Assembly (NCBI GenBank): GCA_017524445.1
Contig: JAFXVP010000060.1
Span: 1-64,000, forward strand
Source: Clostridia bacterium
Lineage (GTDB): Bacteria; Bacillota; Clostridia; Christensenellales; CAG-138
Length of the DNA: 64,000 nt
Direction of reading: 5' to 3'
This document shows, in pieces, positions 6,480-16,672 of the stretch (within the stretch, counting starts at the first letter, position 1; each line of letters begins with the position of its first letter). Made by a program: the position numbers and the translations under genes. The notes beneath the pieces are model-generated. The model was not told the DNA's origin, ran no database searches, and worked only from the letters and a program-made list of their open reading frames with translations.

Positions 6480-7757
6480 TTACCTGCAATCATTGACCCG
6501 GATCGGCTTCAGCATCACGTATCCCCAGTAATCGCTGCGCCAGTGCTCGCCCTTGATCCCGAATACCTCGGTATTGCAGATCGTGATCGGGATCATGTTC
6601 CGAATGCAGTCGCATTTTTCCCTTGCAAAAGAGCGATTGCGCTGCAGCACACTGATCTCAAAGTAATACTGTCCGTCGGCAAGCCCCTCAAGCGGAATGG
6701 AGACCGCGATCTCGTTTCTGCCGCGGTGAACTTCAAATCCCTCTGACTCCGTCTTGCCGATCCGCGTGCTGTCCTGATGAAACAGGACCATCATGAACCG
6801 CACCCCGTCACAATCATCGGCGGCGTCCAGCGTATAGATAAGATCCAGGGATTCTTCCGAAGAATACACGTTGTTTTCTCTTTGGATCTCCGCCTTTTCA
6901 AACAGGACTTTTTTGGAGATCCAGCTGGGTCTCGGTACATTCCGGAGATCGATCTCCTTTTCAAAGGAAACCCCGCCCGCGTCCATATACCGCGCGATCG
7001 CCTCCTCCACCTCGCCGTCAAAAAGCAGATGGCCGCGATCGAGCAGAATACAGCGGGTACACAGTTGCCGAATCGTGTTCATATTGTGGCTGACATACAG
7101 GATCGTGCGTCCCTGCGCATTTGAAACGTCGTTCATCTTTCCCAGGCATTTCTTCTGAAACGCCATATCGCCGACCGCCAGGACCTCATCCATGATCATG
7201 ATCTCCGAATCGAGATGCGCCGCCACGGAAAACGCGAGCTTCACATACATACCGCTGGAGTACCGTTTGACCGGCGTGTCGATGAACTGACGGCATTCGG
7301 AGAAATCGATGATGTCCTCGATCTTGGCGTCGATCTCGCGCTTGGTCATGCCGAGGATCGCGCCGTTCATATAAATATTCTCGCGTCCCGTCAGCTCCCC
7401 GTGAAAGCCTGTCCCGACCTCGAGCATGGAAGCAACGCGTCCGTTCAGACCGATCATGCCGGCAGTCGGCGCGGTGACCCGCGAGATCAGCTTTAGCAGC
7501 GTGGACTTGCCTGCGCCGTTTCGTCCGATGATGCCGATGCGCTCGCCCGGCGCCACATCGAAAGACACGTCGTCCAATGCGAGAAAGGTCTCGCCGTTTT
7601 TGTATTCCCGCGCGCCGATCTTTTTCGTCGGATCCTCTTTTCTGCGAATACGCGCGCCGAACCGCTGCAGCTCGTCCCGGAGCGTCGTTCCGCCGATCTG
7701 TCCGAGCATATACTCCTTGGAGATGTGGTCGATTTTGATCATAATCTCTTCCGCCAT
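6480..7757 (-). CDS. wzt: Polysaccharide ABC exporter ATPase with carbohydrate-binding C-terminal domain (Wzt)
   Basis: The 425-residue protein has an ABC ATPase domain: Walker A GRNGAGKST (about 78-86), signature YSSGM (about 165), Walker B IMIMDEVLAVGD (about 187) and switch SHNM. About 170 further residues follow, with the beta-rich pattern of the Wzt C-terminal domain, which in O-antigen exporters recognises the chain terminus. TagH/RfbE-like ATPases lacking this domain are shorter, so a Wzt-like role is favoured. GGAGGATG precedes the ATG. It is the last gene of the leftward operon. Its permease is encoded four genes upstream in the window's leftward order (9877-10743). Confidence 0.92.
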   Translation of the reverse strand: MAEEIMIKIDHISKEYMLGQIGGTTLRDELQRFGARIRRKEDPTKKIGAREYKNGETFLALDDVSFDVAPGERIGIIGRNGAGKSTLLKLISRVTAPTAGMIGLNGRVASMLEVGTGFHGELTGRENIYMNGAILGMTKREIDAKIEDIIDFSECRQFIDTPVKRYSSGMYVKLAFSVAAHLDSEIMIMDEVLAVGDMAFQKKCLGKMNDVSNAQGRTILYVSHNMNTIRQLCTRCILLDRGHLLFDGEVEEAIARYMDAGGVSFEKEIDLRNVPRPSWISKKVLFEKAEIQRENNVYSSEESLDLIYTLDAADDCDGVRFMMVLFHQDSTRIGKTESEGFEVHRGRNEIAVSIPLEGLADGQYYFEISVLQRNRSFAREKCDCIRNMIPITICNTEVFGIKGEHWRSDYWGYVMLKPIRVNDCR

Positions 7758-7773
7758 GGATCATCCTCCGTCG

Positions 7774-8808
7774 TTATTTTTTCCGCAAGCGCCGCGTCAA
7801 TTCTCTTTTGATATACCCCGCGGAAGCTCTCAAAGCCAACGTCCGCGGCAAATAGTGAAAGAACCGACCGACTCTTTTTTTCATCGGCATTTCCGGCGTG
7901 AAGGACCGGATGACCGCCTGCTTGATGATCGTATTGTCGATATAACCTTTGAACTTCTTTCGATCGTAAATCCCGACCCGGTCGTTCGCTTCTATAAGCC
8001 TCCGATACCATTCCGTCATTTCGGGACAAATCGGAACGTCACAGTACCCGGACGAAAACCGATAGTGACAATCCGCCTCCTCGGCGGTCACGTTTCCGAT
8101 CAGCTTCCGCAGCAGCTTTTCTCGCGTTATCATGTCGCACCGGATCTGTTCCTTCCGAAGCTTCCCGGAGATCTGGTTTTCATGTACCCTGCGGAGCAGA
8201 AGCACGTCTTTCAGCATGCAGACGCGTCCGATCTTTCCGATCTCGACCCACAGACCGTAATCCTGCGCAAAAACGAGGTTTTCGTTGTATTTCAGACCAT
8301 ATTTCAACAACAGCGCATGGTTGAAAAAGGCGGTCGGATGCATCGGTCCCGGGTTGCGAAACAAAGCGGAAATGCGATACGTTTCCATATCAATATTCGT
8401 TTTGGGGGCAGGGATCAGGCGAGTGTCGGCGCCGAAGTTTTTGCAGGCGGATCCGCATACGATCACATCCGGATGCCGCTCCATGAACGCGAATTGCTTT
8501 TCAAACCGTGTCGGCAGCGAAATATCATCGGCATCCATCCGTGCAATGTACTTCCCCTTTGCGGCGGCTAAGCCGATATTCAGCGATTTTGTTACGCCGA
8601 GATTGGTCTCGTTACGGATCAGGCGGATCCGCGGATCGGAAAGATCCTGCAGATACGCGCGGCTTTCATTCGTGGAACAGTCGTCAATGATGATAAACTC
8701 AAACGCGCCGAACGTCTGCGTAAGGATGCTGTCGACCGCTTCTTTGAGAATGGGAACGGCGGTATTGTACGTCGGCATGACGACGCTGATCTTCTCGGTA
8801 AACTCCAT
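7774..8808 (-). CDS. GT2 family glycosyltransferase
   Basis: The 344-residue product starts with the GT-A nucleotide-binding strand SVVMPTYN, has IIIDDCSTN, and carries RMDADD, the DxD metal/UDP site, near residue 95. The remaining ~200 residues have helix-rich GT2 character with basic C-terminal helices, suggesting membrane association. It likely adds one sugar of the repeat unit at the inner face of the membrane. Donor and acceptor cannot be told from sequence. It sits 16 bases upstream of wzt. Confidence 0.9.
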   Translation of the reverse strand: MEFTEKISVVMPTYNTAVPILKEAVDSILTQTFGAFEFIIIDDCSTNESRAYLQDLSDPRIRLIRNETNLGVTKSLNIGLAAAKGKYIARMDADDISLPTRFEKQFAFMERHPDVIVCGSACKNFGADTRLIPAPKTNIDMETYRISALFRNPGPMHPTAFFNHALLLKYGLKYNENLVFAQDYGLWVEIGKIGRVCMLKDVLLLRRVHENQISGKLRKEQIRCDMITREKLLRKLIGNVTAEEADCHYRFSSGYCDVPICPEMTEWYRRLIEANDRVGIYDRKKFKGYIDNTIIKQAVIRSFTPEMPMKKRVGRFFHYLPRTLALRASAGYIKRELTRRLRKK

Positions 8809-8829
8809 AAATCCTCCGGCTGTCTTGAA

Positions 8830-9837
8830 TTATAGTTCAAAGCTGCTCTTGTCCGGCAGAATACTGTCAAACGCATCGGCAAGCTTTGCCCGGATCGCCG
8901 GATATTCCGGATCGAACGCGCCGTCGTTGATGCAGACCGTCTCCACGGCCCGTTCCGTGATGCATCGATGAACGTTGTCGATCGTATCCCGGTTGACGAT
9001 CATGGTCTTCGCGTCCGTTTTTCTCGGCGCGAAATTGCCCTCCGCAAGCTGCCACCACGCCGCCAGATACTGATTGACGTCCCTGTAATCCCGGAACTTG
9101 TGGCGGGACGTCTCTTTTAGATACGCCGGCTCCGCGTTCCAGACGGTCTCGAACGTCTTCTTGCAGAACGGTTGAGGTATGTGAGCCGTTTTGAACCCGG
9201 TAAAGCAGTTCGGATACAGAAACCGCATCGCCAGGGAACGCACGTTGTCGTACCACGGATATTTCAGGCTGAAATACTGCCGAAAGCGTCCGTGCTGGCA
9301 GTTCTTTTTTTGAAAATGCTGATTGATGATGCTCAGATCGTTCACAACGTGCATCTGCCACGTCCCCATATTGCCGTTGAAAACCGGCGGGGTCTCCGTA
9401 AACTGCTGGCAGGGCAATCCATCCTCCGTAAAGAAATCGCTCTTCCGCATGGGCCGCAGTACAAACATATCGTCGTTGAAATACACAAAATGCTCCGCAA
9501 GGCCTTCGATCCGGAACAGATTGATCTCAAGCGCGGTCGAATTAAAGCAGGGCAGCGTCCCCTCCGGCATGAAATCCTGATGGCGGACGACGTGCAGCTT
9601 CGGATTCGACGTGTCGAGAAACGGCGGCAGATGCCCCCACGTCACGAAATGGATCTTCCGGAACCACGGCAGATACCGTTCGACGGAACGAAACCAGTAT
9701 TGCATCATTCCGTGATCGCGAAACCGGTAACCGGCCTCGCTTTCCGAAGGCGAGGCTGCGCAGTATTTGTTTTTTTCCGCAAGCCAAAGAGGATCGCTCC
9801 CATCGACCCACATCACAACCAGATCGACGTCCGGCAT
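8830..9837 (-). CDS. Stealth-family sugar-1-phosphate transferase
   Basis: The product (335 residues) matches the Stealth conserved regions. CR1 is DLVVMWVDGSDPLW at the N terminus. CR2 contains RSVERYLPWFRKIHFVTWG, HQDFMPEG, FNSTALE and FNDDMF. Later HIPQPF and C-terminal blocks follow. Characterised members are capsular hexose-1-phosphate transferases, and the family includes the animal GlcNAc-1-phosphotransferase; they make phosphodiester links rather than plain glycosidic ones. The start at 9837 has GAGGTGA just upstream; an in-frame ATG 24 bases earlier is less likely. Its presence predicts a phosphodiester bond in the polymer of this island. Confidence 0.92.
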   Translation of the reverse strand: MPDVDLVVMWVDGSDPLWLAEKNKYCAASPSESEAGYRFRDHGMMQYWFRSVERYLPWFRKIHFVTWGHLPPFLDTSNPKLHVVRHQDFMPEGTLPCFNSTALEINLFRIEGLAEHFVYFNDDMFVLRPMRKSDFFTEDGLPCQQFTETPPVFNGNMGTWQMHVVNDLSIINQHFQKKNCQHGRFRQYFSLKYPWYDNVRSLAMRFLYPNCFTGFKTAHIPQPFCKKTFETVWNAEPAYLKETSRHKFRDYRDVNQYLAAWWQLAEGNFAPRKTDAKTMIVNRDTIDNVHRCITERAVETVCINDGAFDPEYPAIRAKLADAFDSILPDKSSFEL

Positions 9838-9876
9838 ATCGTTATCACCTCGCTGCATCATAGTCCGTACAAAAGA

Positions 9877-10743
9877 TCAGATCGTATCCATGAACGTCCG
9901 CTCGATCCTGCTGAACAGGATCAGCCCGATAAAGAAAATCAGCAGCGTCATTCCCCAGCTGATCAGGTAAAACCAGAGATTGAAATAACCGGAGCCGAAC
10001 AGCGCATAGCGGAACGTCGTGACGATCGGCGTCACAGGATTCAAAAGGTATACCGTCCTCCACGATTCCGGGATCAGTTCGAGACCGTATGCGATCGGCG
10101 AAGCGTACTGCCACAGATGCAGCCCGAAGCCCACAAGCATCGCGAGATCGCGGTATTTCGTCGTGACCGACGATATGATGATTCCGCAGCCGACGGCAAG
10201 GATCAGAAGCTGCGCGATCAGAAGCGGCAGCAGCGCGAGCGCGGGCGTGACGCGGATCTCCGCCTTGCCGGTGAAAACGAAGAACAGCAGAAACCCGATC
10301 AGCAGCACGAACTGGATCACAAAGGAGATCAGGTTCGACAGCGCCGTCGAGATCGGCGCGACCAGACGCGGGTAGTATACCTTTCCCATCGTGGTCCGGT
10401 TTTTCAGAAACGTGTTGCTCGTCGCCTCCACGGTCGTTGAAAACAGACTCCAGCAGATGTTGCCCGCCATATAGAACAGAAATCCCGGCAGCAGGATCTC
10501 CCCCGGCGCATCCGCCGTAGTCAGCTTTGCAAGCTTCCCGAAGATCACCGTGAAGACGAGCGTCGTCAAAAGCGGCTGAATAATCGCCCAAAGCGGACCG
10601 AGCACCGTCTGCTTGTACATCGCGGTGAAATCCCGCTTCACGAACAGAAAGATAAGATCCCGGTACCGGAACGTCTCTTTGATATGCAGATCCATGAGCT
10701 TATGCTCGGATGTGATCGTTGTCTGAAATCCGGTGTTTTTCAT
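9877..10743 (-). CDS. wzm: ABC-2 type polysaccharide export permease (Wzm/TagG-like)
   Basis: The 288-residue product has a cytoplasmic N-terminal helix (HIKETFRYRDLIFLFVKRDF), the typical Y-K-x-x-x-L-G-x-x-W entry into the first membrane segment, and six predicted hydrophobic segments. This is the size and layout of Wzm/TagG. It pairs with the Wzt ATPase to form the exporter. I start at the ATG at 10743, close to the conserved domain and with GGAG upstream. An in-frame ATG at 10782 is possible. The 81-base gap to the acetyltransferase upstream is the longest within the operon and holds nothing obvious. Confidence 0.9.
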   Translation of the reverse strand: MKNTGFQTTITSEHKLMDLHIKETFRYRDLIFLFVKRDFTAMYKQTVLGPLWAIIQPLLTTLVFTVIFGKLAKLTTADAPGEILLPGFLFYMAGNICWSLFSTTVEATSNTFLKNRTTMGKVYYPRLVAPISTALSNLISFVIQFVLLIGFLLFFVFTGKAEIRVTPALALLPLLIAQLLILAVGCGIIISSVTTKYRDLAMLVGFGLHLWQYASPIAYGLELIPESWRTVYLLNPVTPIVTTFRYALFGSGYFNLWFYLISWGMTLLIFFIGLILFSRIERTFMDTI

Positions 10744-10824
10744 ATGTGCCGCTCCGCAGTCATTCTGTCTTGTTCCCCTCATGCGCTTTCCGCAGCCGCC
10801 GCTGCATTCCCCGATAAAAGCCGT

Positions 10825-11370
10825 TCACTCGCTCGTCTCCCGCCGATCCCTGTAACGGATCGTCTTTGCCGGATTCCCCGCAACGATCGCATATCCGGGA
10901 ACGTCCTTTGTGACGATCGATCCCGCGCCGATGATTGCGCCTTTATTGACGTGCACGCCCGGAAGGATGATCACGTTCGCGCCGATCCATACGTCATCTT
11001 CGATCACGACCGGTTTGGTCTCCTGAAATCCCTGTTGACACATCGGGATCGCAAGGTCGGAAAACGCATGGTTGCGGGTATAGATCTTGACGCCCGTCCC
11101 CATCATAACGTATTTCCCGATCGTAACGTCGCCGTACAGTTCGGAATGCTCTCCGATCCCGGAATAATCATCGATCTTCAGGGCAAGATCGAAATAAATA
11201 TGCGGCTCCAGATTCACGTTGTGTCCGCAGTATGCAATGAATCCTCTTGCAATACGTTCCCGCAGTTTTTGATAACGGCGTCCGTGTCTGGCCATCGAAC
11301 GCGGCAGCCGGTTTGCGATCGTATACAGTCTCCCTGCAATATGGCTTTTAATGCTTCTGTGTTTTTTCAT
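10825..11370 (-). CDS. Hexapeptide-repeat (LbetaH) O-acetyltransferase
   Basis: The 181-residue protein has the left-handed beta-helix hexapeptide pattern ([51 protein letters not shown]) and the catalytic-type histidine in TRNHAF. It ends in [13 protein letters not shown]. This is the maltose/galactoside acetyltransferase and WcaF-like group, which uses acetyl-CoA. It most likely acetylates a sugar in the repeat unit or its precursor. Its ATG overlaps the stop of the upstream GT4 gene (ATGA, 11367-11370), so the two are translationally coupled. Confidence 0.9.
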   Translation of the reverse strand: MKKHRSIKSHIAGRLYTIANRLPRSMARHGRRYQKLRERIARGFIAYCGHNVNLEPHIYFDLALKIDDYSGIGEHSELYGDVTIGKYVMMGTGVKIYTRNHAFSDLAIPMCQQGFQETKPVVIEDDVWIGANVIILPGVHVNKGAIIGAGSIVTKDVPGYAIVAGNPAKTIRYRDRRETSE

Positions 11371-12563
11371 CGCAGATCCTCCTCCCGGTCGTTCGCCGGT
11401 GTTCCGGCTTTCTGCTTGCTCCCGGTCCCTGCGGGTTTTGCATGCAAAAGTGCATCGATCCCCCGGCGCGCTTTCTGGTTGATCACCTGCGGATCGGTTT
11501 CTTCGATCGTCATGCCCCGGATCTTCCGAATCAAACTGACCGCTTCTTCCTCGTCGTTGAACAGCGTCACGTTGCGAAGATCCCTGCTGCAGTCTCTGAA
11601 CGGCGGGATGCCGGTCAGCGCCATCGGCTTTCCGAGTACGGCTGCTTCCTTCACCGTCAGCGGATCCGCCTCATACCTGCTGAACTGGACGTAACAGTCG
11701 CAATTCCCCATGAATCGGTACGGATTCTCCTGATTCCCGACCGGGATCACCTTTTCCCGGAGCCCGTTTTCAAGGATCGTCTCTTTCATCGCGCCGGCCA
11801 ACTCGCCGTCCCCGACTACGATCCAGCGAAACGGTACACCCTGCGCGTCCAGAAGCTTTGCGGTCTCGACGATCCGCAGCGGGTCCTTTTCCGGGCTGAG
11901 CCGTCCGACGGTCAAAAGCCTGATTCCGCAGCCGTCCGGGTACTCCGGACACGGCGCCTTCGCACTCTGCCGGATCCCTTCGATATCGATCAGGTTCGGC
12001 AGAACGGAGACGTTTTCAAGCGCGGGGAACGCTTCCCGCAGAACCGTGCGCGCCGCTTCCGATACCGCAAAGACGCGGTCGTATCGGGGATAGTACTCCG
12101 CGTCGAGCCGTTTCACCGATTCCGGGAAGGTATACGCCCCATGATGGTAAAACGCGTATTTCCGCTTTGCCCGCACCCGGTCGATCACGTAATACTTCAG
12201 ATTGCTGACATGCGAATACGCAATCGCGATATCGTACGCTTTGCGGATCCGCGGAACCGCAAGCCACCGCTTCTTTCGGAGCGCGCCGCAAAGCGATACA
12301 GCAAACCCGCGGCTTAGTACGCCTCGGCTTTTATATGCGGTCCTAACGCTTTCCGTGCCCGGCAGACAGATCCGGTTGACGCCGGCCGGAAGCCTGACCT
12401 CCTCCGGAAGGGAGCTGCGCCAGATCAGTACGTCGATGTCGCACGTTTCCCTGCAATATGCGACGAACGCGGCAAGGCTCTTTGCGATGCCGCCCATCAT
12501 GAGCGAATCCACCGCAACGAGCATTTTCTGTCTTTTCGCCGGTATTGCCTTTTCCGTCTGCAT
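11367..12563 (-). CDS. GT4 family glycosyltransferase
   Basis: The 398-residue protein has the GT-B layout. The N-terminal half includes [17 protein letters not shown], the glycine-rich acceptor-side loop. The C-terminal half has [12 protein letters not shown], the GT4 donor-binding motif, followed by IVGDGEL, a [10 protein letters not shown] region and an [10 protein letters not shown] motif equivalent to E-x7-E. I start at 12563, where MQTEK opens the domain. The longer upstream frame is antisense-like and lacks a ribosome site. The stop overlaps the acetyltransferase start. Confidence 0.9.
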   Translation of the reverse strand: MQTEKAIPAKRQKMLVAVDSLMMGGIAKSLAAFVAYCRETCDIDVLIWRSSLPEEVRLPAGVNRICLPGTESVRTAYKSRGVLSRGFAVSLCGALRKKRWLAVPRIRKAYDIAIAYSHVSNLKYYVIDRVRAKRKYAFYHHGAYTFPESVKRLDAEYYPRYDRVFAVSEAARTVLREAFPALENVSVLPNLIDIEGIRQSAKAPCPEYPDGCGIRLLTVGRLSPEKDPLRIVETAKLLDAQGVPFRWIVVGDGELAGAMKETILENGLREKVIPVGNQENPYRFMGNCDCYVQFSRYEADPLTVKEAAVLGKPMALTGIPPFRDCSRDLRNVTLFNDEEEAVSLIRKIRGMTIEETDPQVINQKARRGIDALLHAKPAGTGSKQKAGTPANDREEDLR

Positions 12564-12568
12564 ACCTG

Positions 12569-13543
12569 TTATGCGTTCTCCTTTGCCGAAAAATATCCGC
12601 GGATCAAAAACGAGCCGTACATGACCTGACCGTACATGACCCTGTACCGGAACGGCAGACCCCGAAGATACTTCTTGTTCGCTTTGAAGTACCGTTTCTC
12701 CTCGGCGATGTACCCCTTCTGCGACTTGCGCATTCCGTTCCGAAGAAGCTGCCGCACCGTGACCAGCGCGTGACCGTACACCCATCTGTGCGCAAGCGCC
12801 GCATGCCGCGGAAACTGCCGCGCACAGCATTGCTCGACCTCGCGCGCTGCCTTCACGTAATCCAGCCGTTTCAGAGAAAATCCGCTCTTCATCGCGGAGC
12901 CGCCGTGCTGCCGGTAATGATAACCGACGAAATCGTCGATAAAGACGGTTTCCGCTTCGGAAAGCGTTTCGAACACAAACAGGACGTCTTCCCCGTAAGC
13001 ATAGGGTTTGAAGCGGATATCGCCGATGCATTCCCGCTGGAAGATCTTATTGTACGGACCGTACATACAATCCTTGACAAACCCGTTTTCAAAGAAGCGG
13101 GAAACGACGTCCTCCGTGCTGTAAACCGCGGCTTCCGGCCGTTCGATCACGGTGCGGGTCCCGTCCGGCGCAATCCGGTCCAGCTGGCACGCGGCGATCC
13201 CGGCGCCGGACCGGCCGAGATCGTCCGTCAAACGTTCATACAGGTCCGGCTCGATCCAATCGTCGCCGTCGACAAAGGAGATATACGCGCCGGTCGCATG
13301 CTCGAGTCCGAGGTTTCTCGCCGAGGACACGCCGCCGTTTTCCTTGTGCAATACTCGAATGCGGCTGTCCTGCCGCGCATATTTCTGACAGACGTCCAGG
13401 CTGCCGTCGGTCGATCCGTCGTCCACAAGAATCAGCTCAAAATCCGCATAGGTCTGCCGTAAAACGGACTCGATGCAGGCGGGCAGATACTGTTCCAGAT
13501 TACAGACGGGTACAATGATGCTCAGCTTGCCGCGCTCCTTCAT
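12569..13543 (-). CDS. GT2 family glycosyltransferase
   Basis: The 324-residue product shows the EpsJ/CpsI-like GT2 pattern: SIIVPVCNLEQYL, LVDDGSTDGS, GVSSARNLGL and FVDGDDW (DxD site). The start at 13543 has AAAGGAGG upstream and overlaps the stop of the preceding GT2 gene by four bases (ATGA). A run of similar GT2 genes here (12.6, 13.5 and 15.7 kb) suggests duplication and divergence. Confidence 0.9.
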   Translation of the reverse strand: MKERGKLSIIVPVCNLEQYLPACIESVLRQTYADFELILVDDGSTDGSLDVCQKYARQDSRIRVLHKENGGVSSARNLGLEHATGAYISFVDGDDWIEPDLYERLTDDLGRSGAGIAACQLDRIAPDGTRTVIERPEAAVYSTEDVVSRFFENGFVKDCMYGPYNKIFQRECIGDIRFKPYAYGEDVLFVFETLSEAETVFIDDFVGYHYRQHGGSAMKSGFSLKRLDYVKAAREVEQCCARQFPRHAALAHRWVYGHALVTVRQLLRNGMRKSQKGYIAEEKRYFKANKKYLRGLPFRYRVMYGQVMYGSFLIRGYFSAKENA

Positions 13544-14508
13544 CGCCCCGCCTCCTTTCCGATCGCGTACCGCCGGGCCAAAAGCCGATACAGCGGCTTT
13601 GCAACGCGGAACAGCCGGAACTCGATCCGCTCCTTCCGCCTGAGCCATCCGGAGACCCCGGCATAACGCTCCCGTACGTAGGCCGTGCATTCCCGCGTCT
13701 TCTCGGCATAGTTCTTTTCCTCGCCGCCGGCATACAGTGCGCGCAGCACGTTCATCCGTGCCCGGAAGCAGTAAACCTTTGCTGTCTCAAGAAGCTCCGG
13801 ACGATGCGCTTCGATCAGCTTCAGCGCGGCGTCCTTTGCTGCGATTTCGTCAAACCGGCTCTCGCGGAAGGCCGATCCTGTGATGGAATCTTCGCGGATC
13901 CGGTAATGATAATACGGCGCGTTCAGGATCACGCCTTTTTTGCAGCGCGTCAGATATTGAAGATTGAAGATCAGATCCTCGCCGTGGATCATCCCTTCCG
14001 GAAAGCGCAGTTCTCCGATCCGTTCCCGCCGGTAGAGCTTGCCCCACGCGGCGTTGCTGAGCCTGCCGAATACTTCCTCCCACAGCGCTTTTTCGGTCAG
14101 GGGCTCGCCCCTGCTCTCCGTTTCCGTTTTTGGAATCGCTTCGTCTCCTGCAAACCGCCGGTACCCGCAGATCGCAAGATCGTATGCGTCCGAACAGATC
14201 GCATGCTCCATGCTTTTCAGCATCCCGGGGTCGATCTCATCGTCCCCGTCGACAAAGCAAAGGTATTCGCCGCGCGCGGTTTCCAGCCCTGCGTTTCTCG
14301 CGCCGGACAGCCCGCGGTTCTCCTGATGAACGACCCTGATCCTGTCGTCGATCGCCGCATAGCGATCGCAGATCTCCCCGCATCGGTCGGGCGAACCGTC
14401 GTCGACGAGAATGATCTCGAAATCGGTGACCGTTTGCGACCGGATGCTCTCGACGCACCGGTCAAGATACGCCTCCACCCGATAGACCGGGACGATCACG
14501 CTGATCAT
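13540..14508 (-). CDS. GT2 family glycosyltransferase
   Basis: A 322-residue GT-A enzyme with SVIVPVYRVEAYL at the N terminus, LVDDGSPDRC, RGLSGARNAGL and FVDGDDEI. The N-terminal half closely resembles its downstream neighbour (12569-13543). It overlaps genes on both sides by four bases, so it sits in a tightly coupled block with the pyruvyl-transferase homologue. It probably transfers one hexose or hexosamine of the repeat unit. Confidence 0.9.
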   Translation of the reverse strand: MISVIVPVYRVEAYLDRCVESIRSQTVTDFEIILVDDGSPDRCGEICDRYAAIDDRIRVVHQENRGLSGARNAGLETARGEYLCFVDGDDEIDPGMLKSMEHAICSDAYDLAICGYRRFAGDEAIPKTETESRGEPLTEKALWEEVFGRLSNAAWGKLYRRERIGELRFPEGMIHGEDLIFNLQYLTRCKKGVILNAPYYHYRIREDSITGSAFRESRFDEIAAKDAALKLIEAHRPELLETAKVYCFRARMNVLRALYAGGEEKNYAEKTRECTAYVRERYAGVSGWLRRKERIEFRLFRVAKPLYRLLARRYAIGKEAGR

Positions 14509-15638
14509 ATCGACGCCTCCTTCTGCTTTCGATCCGGCTCCCGAAGACCGAACGCTTCCTCGAGATACGCCCGCGCCTTTGCCCGTTCCCCGCAGATCAC
14601 CGTCTCCGCGTCTTTCATCACGGGCGGCACGGAAATCTCCCGCGCATCCGCCGCAATGCCGTTCCGTTCCGTGCCGAACCGGGTCAGAAGGTCCCGAATG
14701 CGCGCGTCCGCCATTCCGTCGATCGCAAGGAACGGCTTGCCGAAAATCAGCGAAAACGCCGTCCCGTGAAACGACGAGGTCAGCACCAGCGCCGCCCGGT
14801 CGATAAGCGACAGGAAATCATAGGGGCCGGCGTCATAAAGCTTCACAAACGGATTCATCCAATCGTTTTTGTTCCGATATCCGGTGATCACGACCGGAAG
14901 ACCGAGCTGTTTTGCCGCCCGCTTTGCAAGCCGGATCTGCGCTTTCGAAGGCTCCAGGCAGTAAAACAGGATATAGCGGTCCGGATAAGGCTCGCTTTCG
15001 AGCTTCCGCCATTCTTCCGCGGAAAGCAGAAACACCGGATCGGGCATGAGCGCGATGCGTTCCTCGTCTAAGAACGCGCCGAGCGCCCCGCGGCTCTGCG
15101 TTTCCCGGACCGAGACGGACGCAAACGCTCTGAGCAGACCCGCATACCGTTCTGCGTCGAACCGGCTCCGGTCGATCGGCAGGGGACCGAGACTCGCGGC
15201 GTACGAGATCTTTTTTCCGCCGCAGCCATCGAACAGATACGCGTAACTGAAATCCTTTGCCCGGACGTTCCAGACCTGATCGCTGCCGGAGAGCAGCACG
15301 TCGAAGTCCGCCGCCCGTTCCGGCAAAGCGGAAGGGTCGGAAAACTGTTCCGTCACAAAAAGCCGCTCCGCGATAAACCGTTCGAATTTGTCGTGCTGCC
15401 GGTCGATTTTCCTTTTGTACGGAAGATACATCAGCCGCTTCACGACATTCTTTGGGGAATCCGCTTTCGGCGGCAGGTACAGCGCCTGCTGTTGTGCGCT
15501 GCGGAAGCCGATGATCCGGTATTCACAGGGGATGCGATGCTGTTGGAAAAGGTCGACGATGAACTGCTGCAGCGCATACGCCTGCAGTACGGATCCGTAA
15601 TTATGCGAACCGAAAAACGTCATTGTGCCGATCTTCAC
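14505..15638 (-). CDS. Polysaccharide pyruvyl transferase family protein
   Basis: The 377-residue product begins with IGTMTFFGSHNYGSVLQAYAL and contains LLSGSDQVWN, KISYAASLG, SVRETQS, the donor-site proline-rich MPDPVFLL and the conserved TSSFHGTAFSLIF. These mark the CsaB/WcaK-like pyruvyl transferase family, which uses phosphoenolpyruvate to make pyruvyl ketals on sugars. Some members of this group act as glycosyltransferases instead, so the chemistry is inferred. The stop overlaps the next GT2 start. Confidence 0.9.
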   Translation of the reverse strand: MKIGTMTFFGSHNYGSVLQAYALQQFIVDLFQQHRIPCEYRIIGFRSAQQQALYLPPKADSPKNVVKRLMYLPYKRKIDRQHDKFERFIAERLFVTEQFSDPSALPERAADFDVLLSGSDQVWNVRAKDFSYAYLFDGCGGKKISYAASLGPLPIDRSRFDAERYAGLLRAFASVSVRETQSRGALGAFLDEERIALMPDPVFLLSAEEWRKLESEPYPDRYILFYCLEPSKAQIRLAKRAAKQLGLPVVITGYRNKNDWMNPFVKLYDAGPYDFLSLIDRAALVLTSSFHGTAFSLIFGKPFLAIDGMADARIRDLLTRFGTERNGIAADAREISVPPVMKDAETVICGERAKARAYLEEAFGLREPDRKQKEASI

Positions 15639-15657
15639 CGTTTCCCTTGCTCCTCCT

Positions 15658-16659
15658 TTATGATTCCCATATCCCGTTTTGATGCCGTTTCTTCAGGACC
15701 CTTTGCTTGATCCGAAGGCTTATGCACGGAAACAGATATGTCAAAACAATATTCCCCTTTGTCTTTACGGACACGTCCTTTTCCCGCATCACGCGGCGAA
15801 AATGCGCCTTGATCCCGCTCCGGATCCGCGAAAGGACCGCTTCGTCCCGCTCGTGTTCCTGCTTTGCCTTTGCGCGAAGATACAGGAAGGTTTTTAAAAG
15901 ATTCCGTTCCGGGATATACGCCGATCCGGGCGCCTTCTCCCGATAAAGCGCAAGCAGCTTTTCCTGCGCGCCCGCAAGCGAAAGCCCGCGCTTAAGCGAA
16001 AGCTCCTCTCCGTCCGTTTTTCTGGTATAGCGGTACAGCGGTTCGGATAGATACGCCGCGCGCCGCACGCCTTCCAGATTCTGCGCGCAGAACAGAAGAT
16101 CCTCGCACTGCAGCAGCGATTCGTCCAGCGGCACGCGGATCCGTTCCCGCTTGAAAAGCTTGTTCCAAAGATAGCCGCGCATGCCCTGTGAACCGAGGAT
16201 CTCGCGGTAAATCGTTTCGCCTTCAAAGACCGCGGTCCCGCCGTCGCCCTTCTCCGGGATCGCGCCGTATTCCGTTTCGTGGATCACGCCGCATCCGGCA
16301 AGATCCGCGTCATGCTCCGAAAGGGCAAAGAGAAGCTTCCGGTACATATCCGGCTCGATCCGATCGTCGCTGTCGACAAAGCCGATGAATGCGCCCTTTG
16401 CCGTTCTCAATCCCGCATTCCGCGCCGCCGCCGCGCCGCGGTTTTCCGTACGGATCAAACGAATGTCCGTTTCCCGCGTAAGGCGATCGAGAATCTCAGG
16501 CGTTGCGTCCGTCGATCCGTCGTCCACGACGATCGTCTCGATTCCGATCTCGTCGGTCCTGTTTGCAAGGACGGACCGCACCGCGCGTTCAACGGTCCGT
16601 TCCCCGTTGAACACCGGGATGATCACAGAGATCAGCTTGGTTTTTTCCTGTCCCGTCAT
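15658..16659 (-). CDS. GT2 family glycosyltransferase
   Basis: The 333-residue protein has SVIIPVFNGERTVERA, VVDDGSTDATPE, RGAAAARNAGL and FVDSDDRIEPDM, so the usual DGD is DSD here; the metal-binding Asp pair is kept. I start at 16659 (MTGQEK), with GAGG 12 bases upstream. The 32 residues before it in the longer frame look like shadow sequence. The C-terminal ~60 residues are basic and helical. Confidence 0.88.
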   Translation of the reverse strand: MTGQEKTKLISVIIPVFNGERTVERAVRSVLANRTDEIGIETIVVDDGSTDATPEILDRLTRETDIRLIRTENRGAAAARNAGLRTAKGAFIGFVDSDDRIEPDMYRKLLFALSEHDADLAGCGVIHETEYGAIPEKGDGGTAVFEGETIYREILGSQGMRGYLWNKLFKRERIRVPLDESLLQCEDLLFCAQNLEGVRRAAYLSEPLYRYTRKTDGEELSLKRGLSLAGAQEKLLALYREKAPGSAYIPERNLLKTFLYLRAKAKQEHERDEAVLSRIRSGIKAHFRRVMREKDVSVKTKGNIVLTYLFPCISLRIKQRVLKKRHQNGIWES

Positions 16660-16672
16660 TGCCGAACGCACC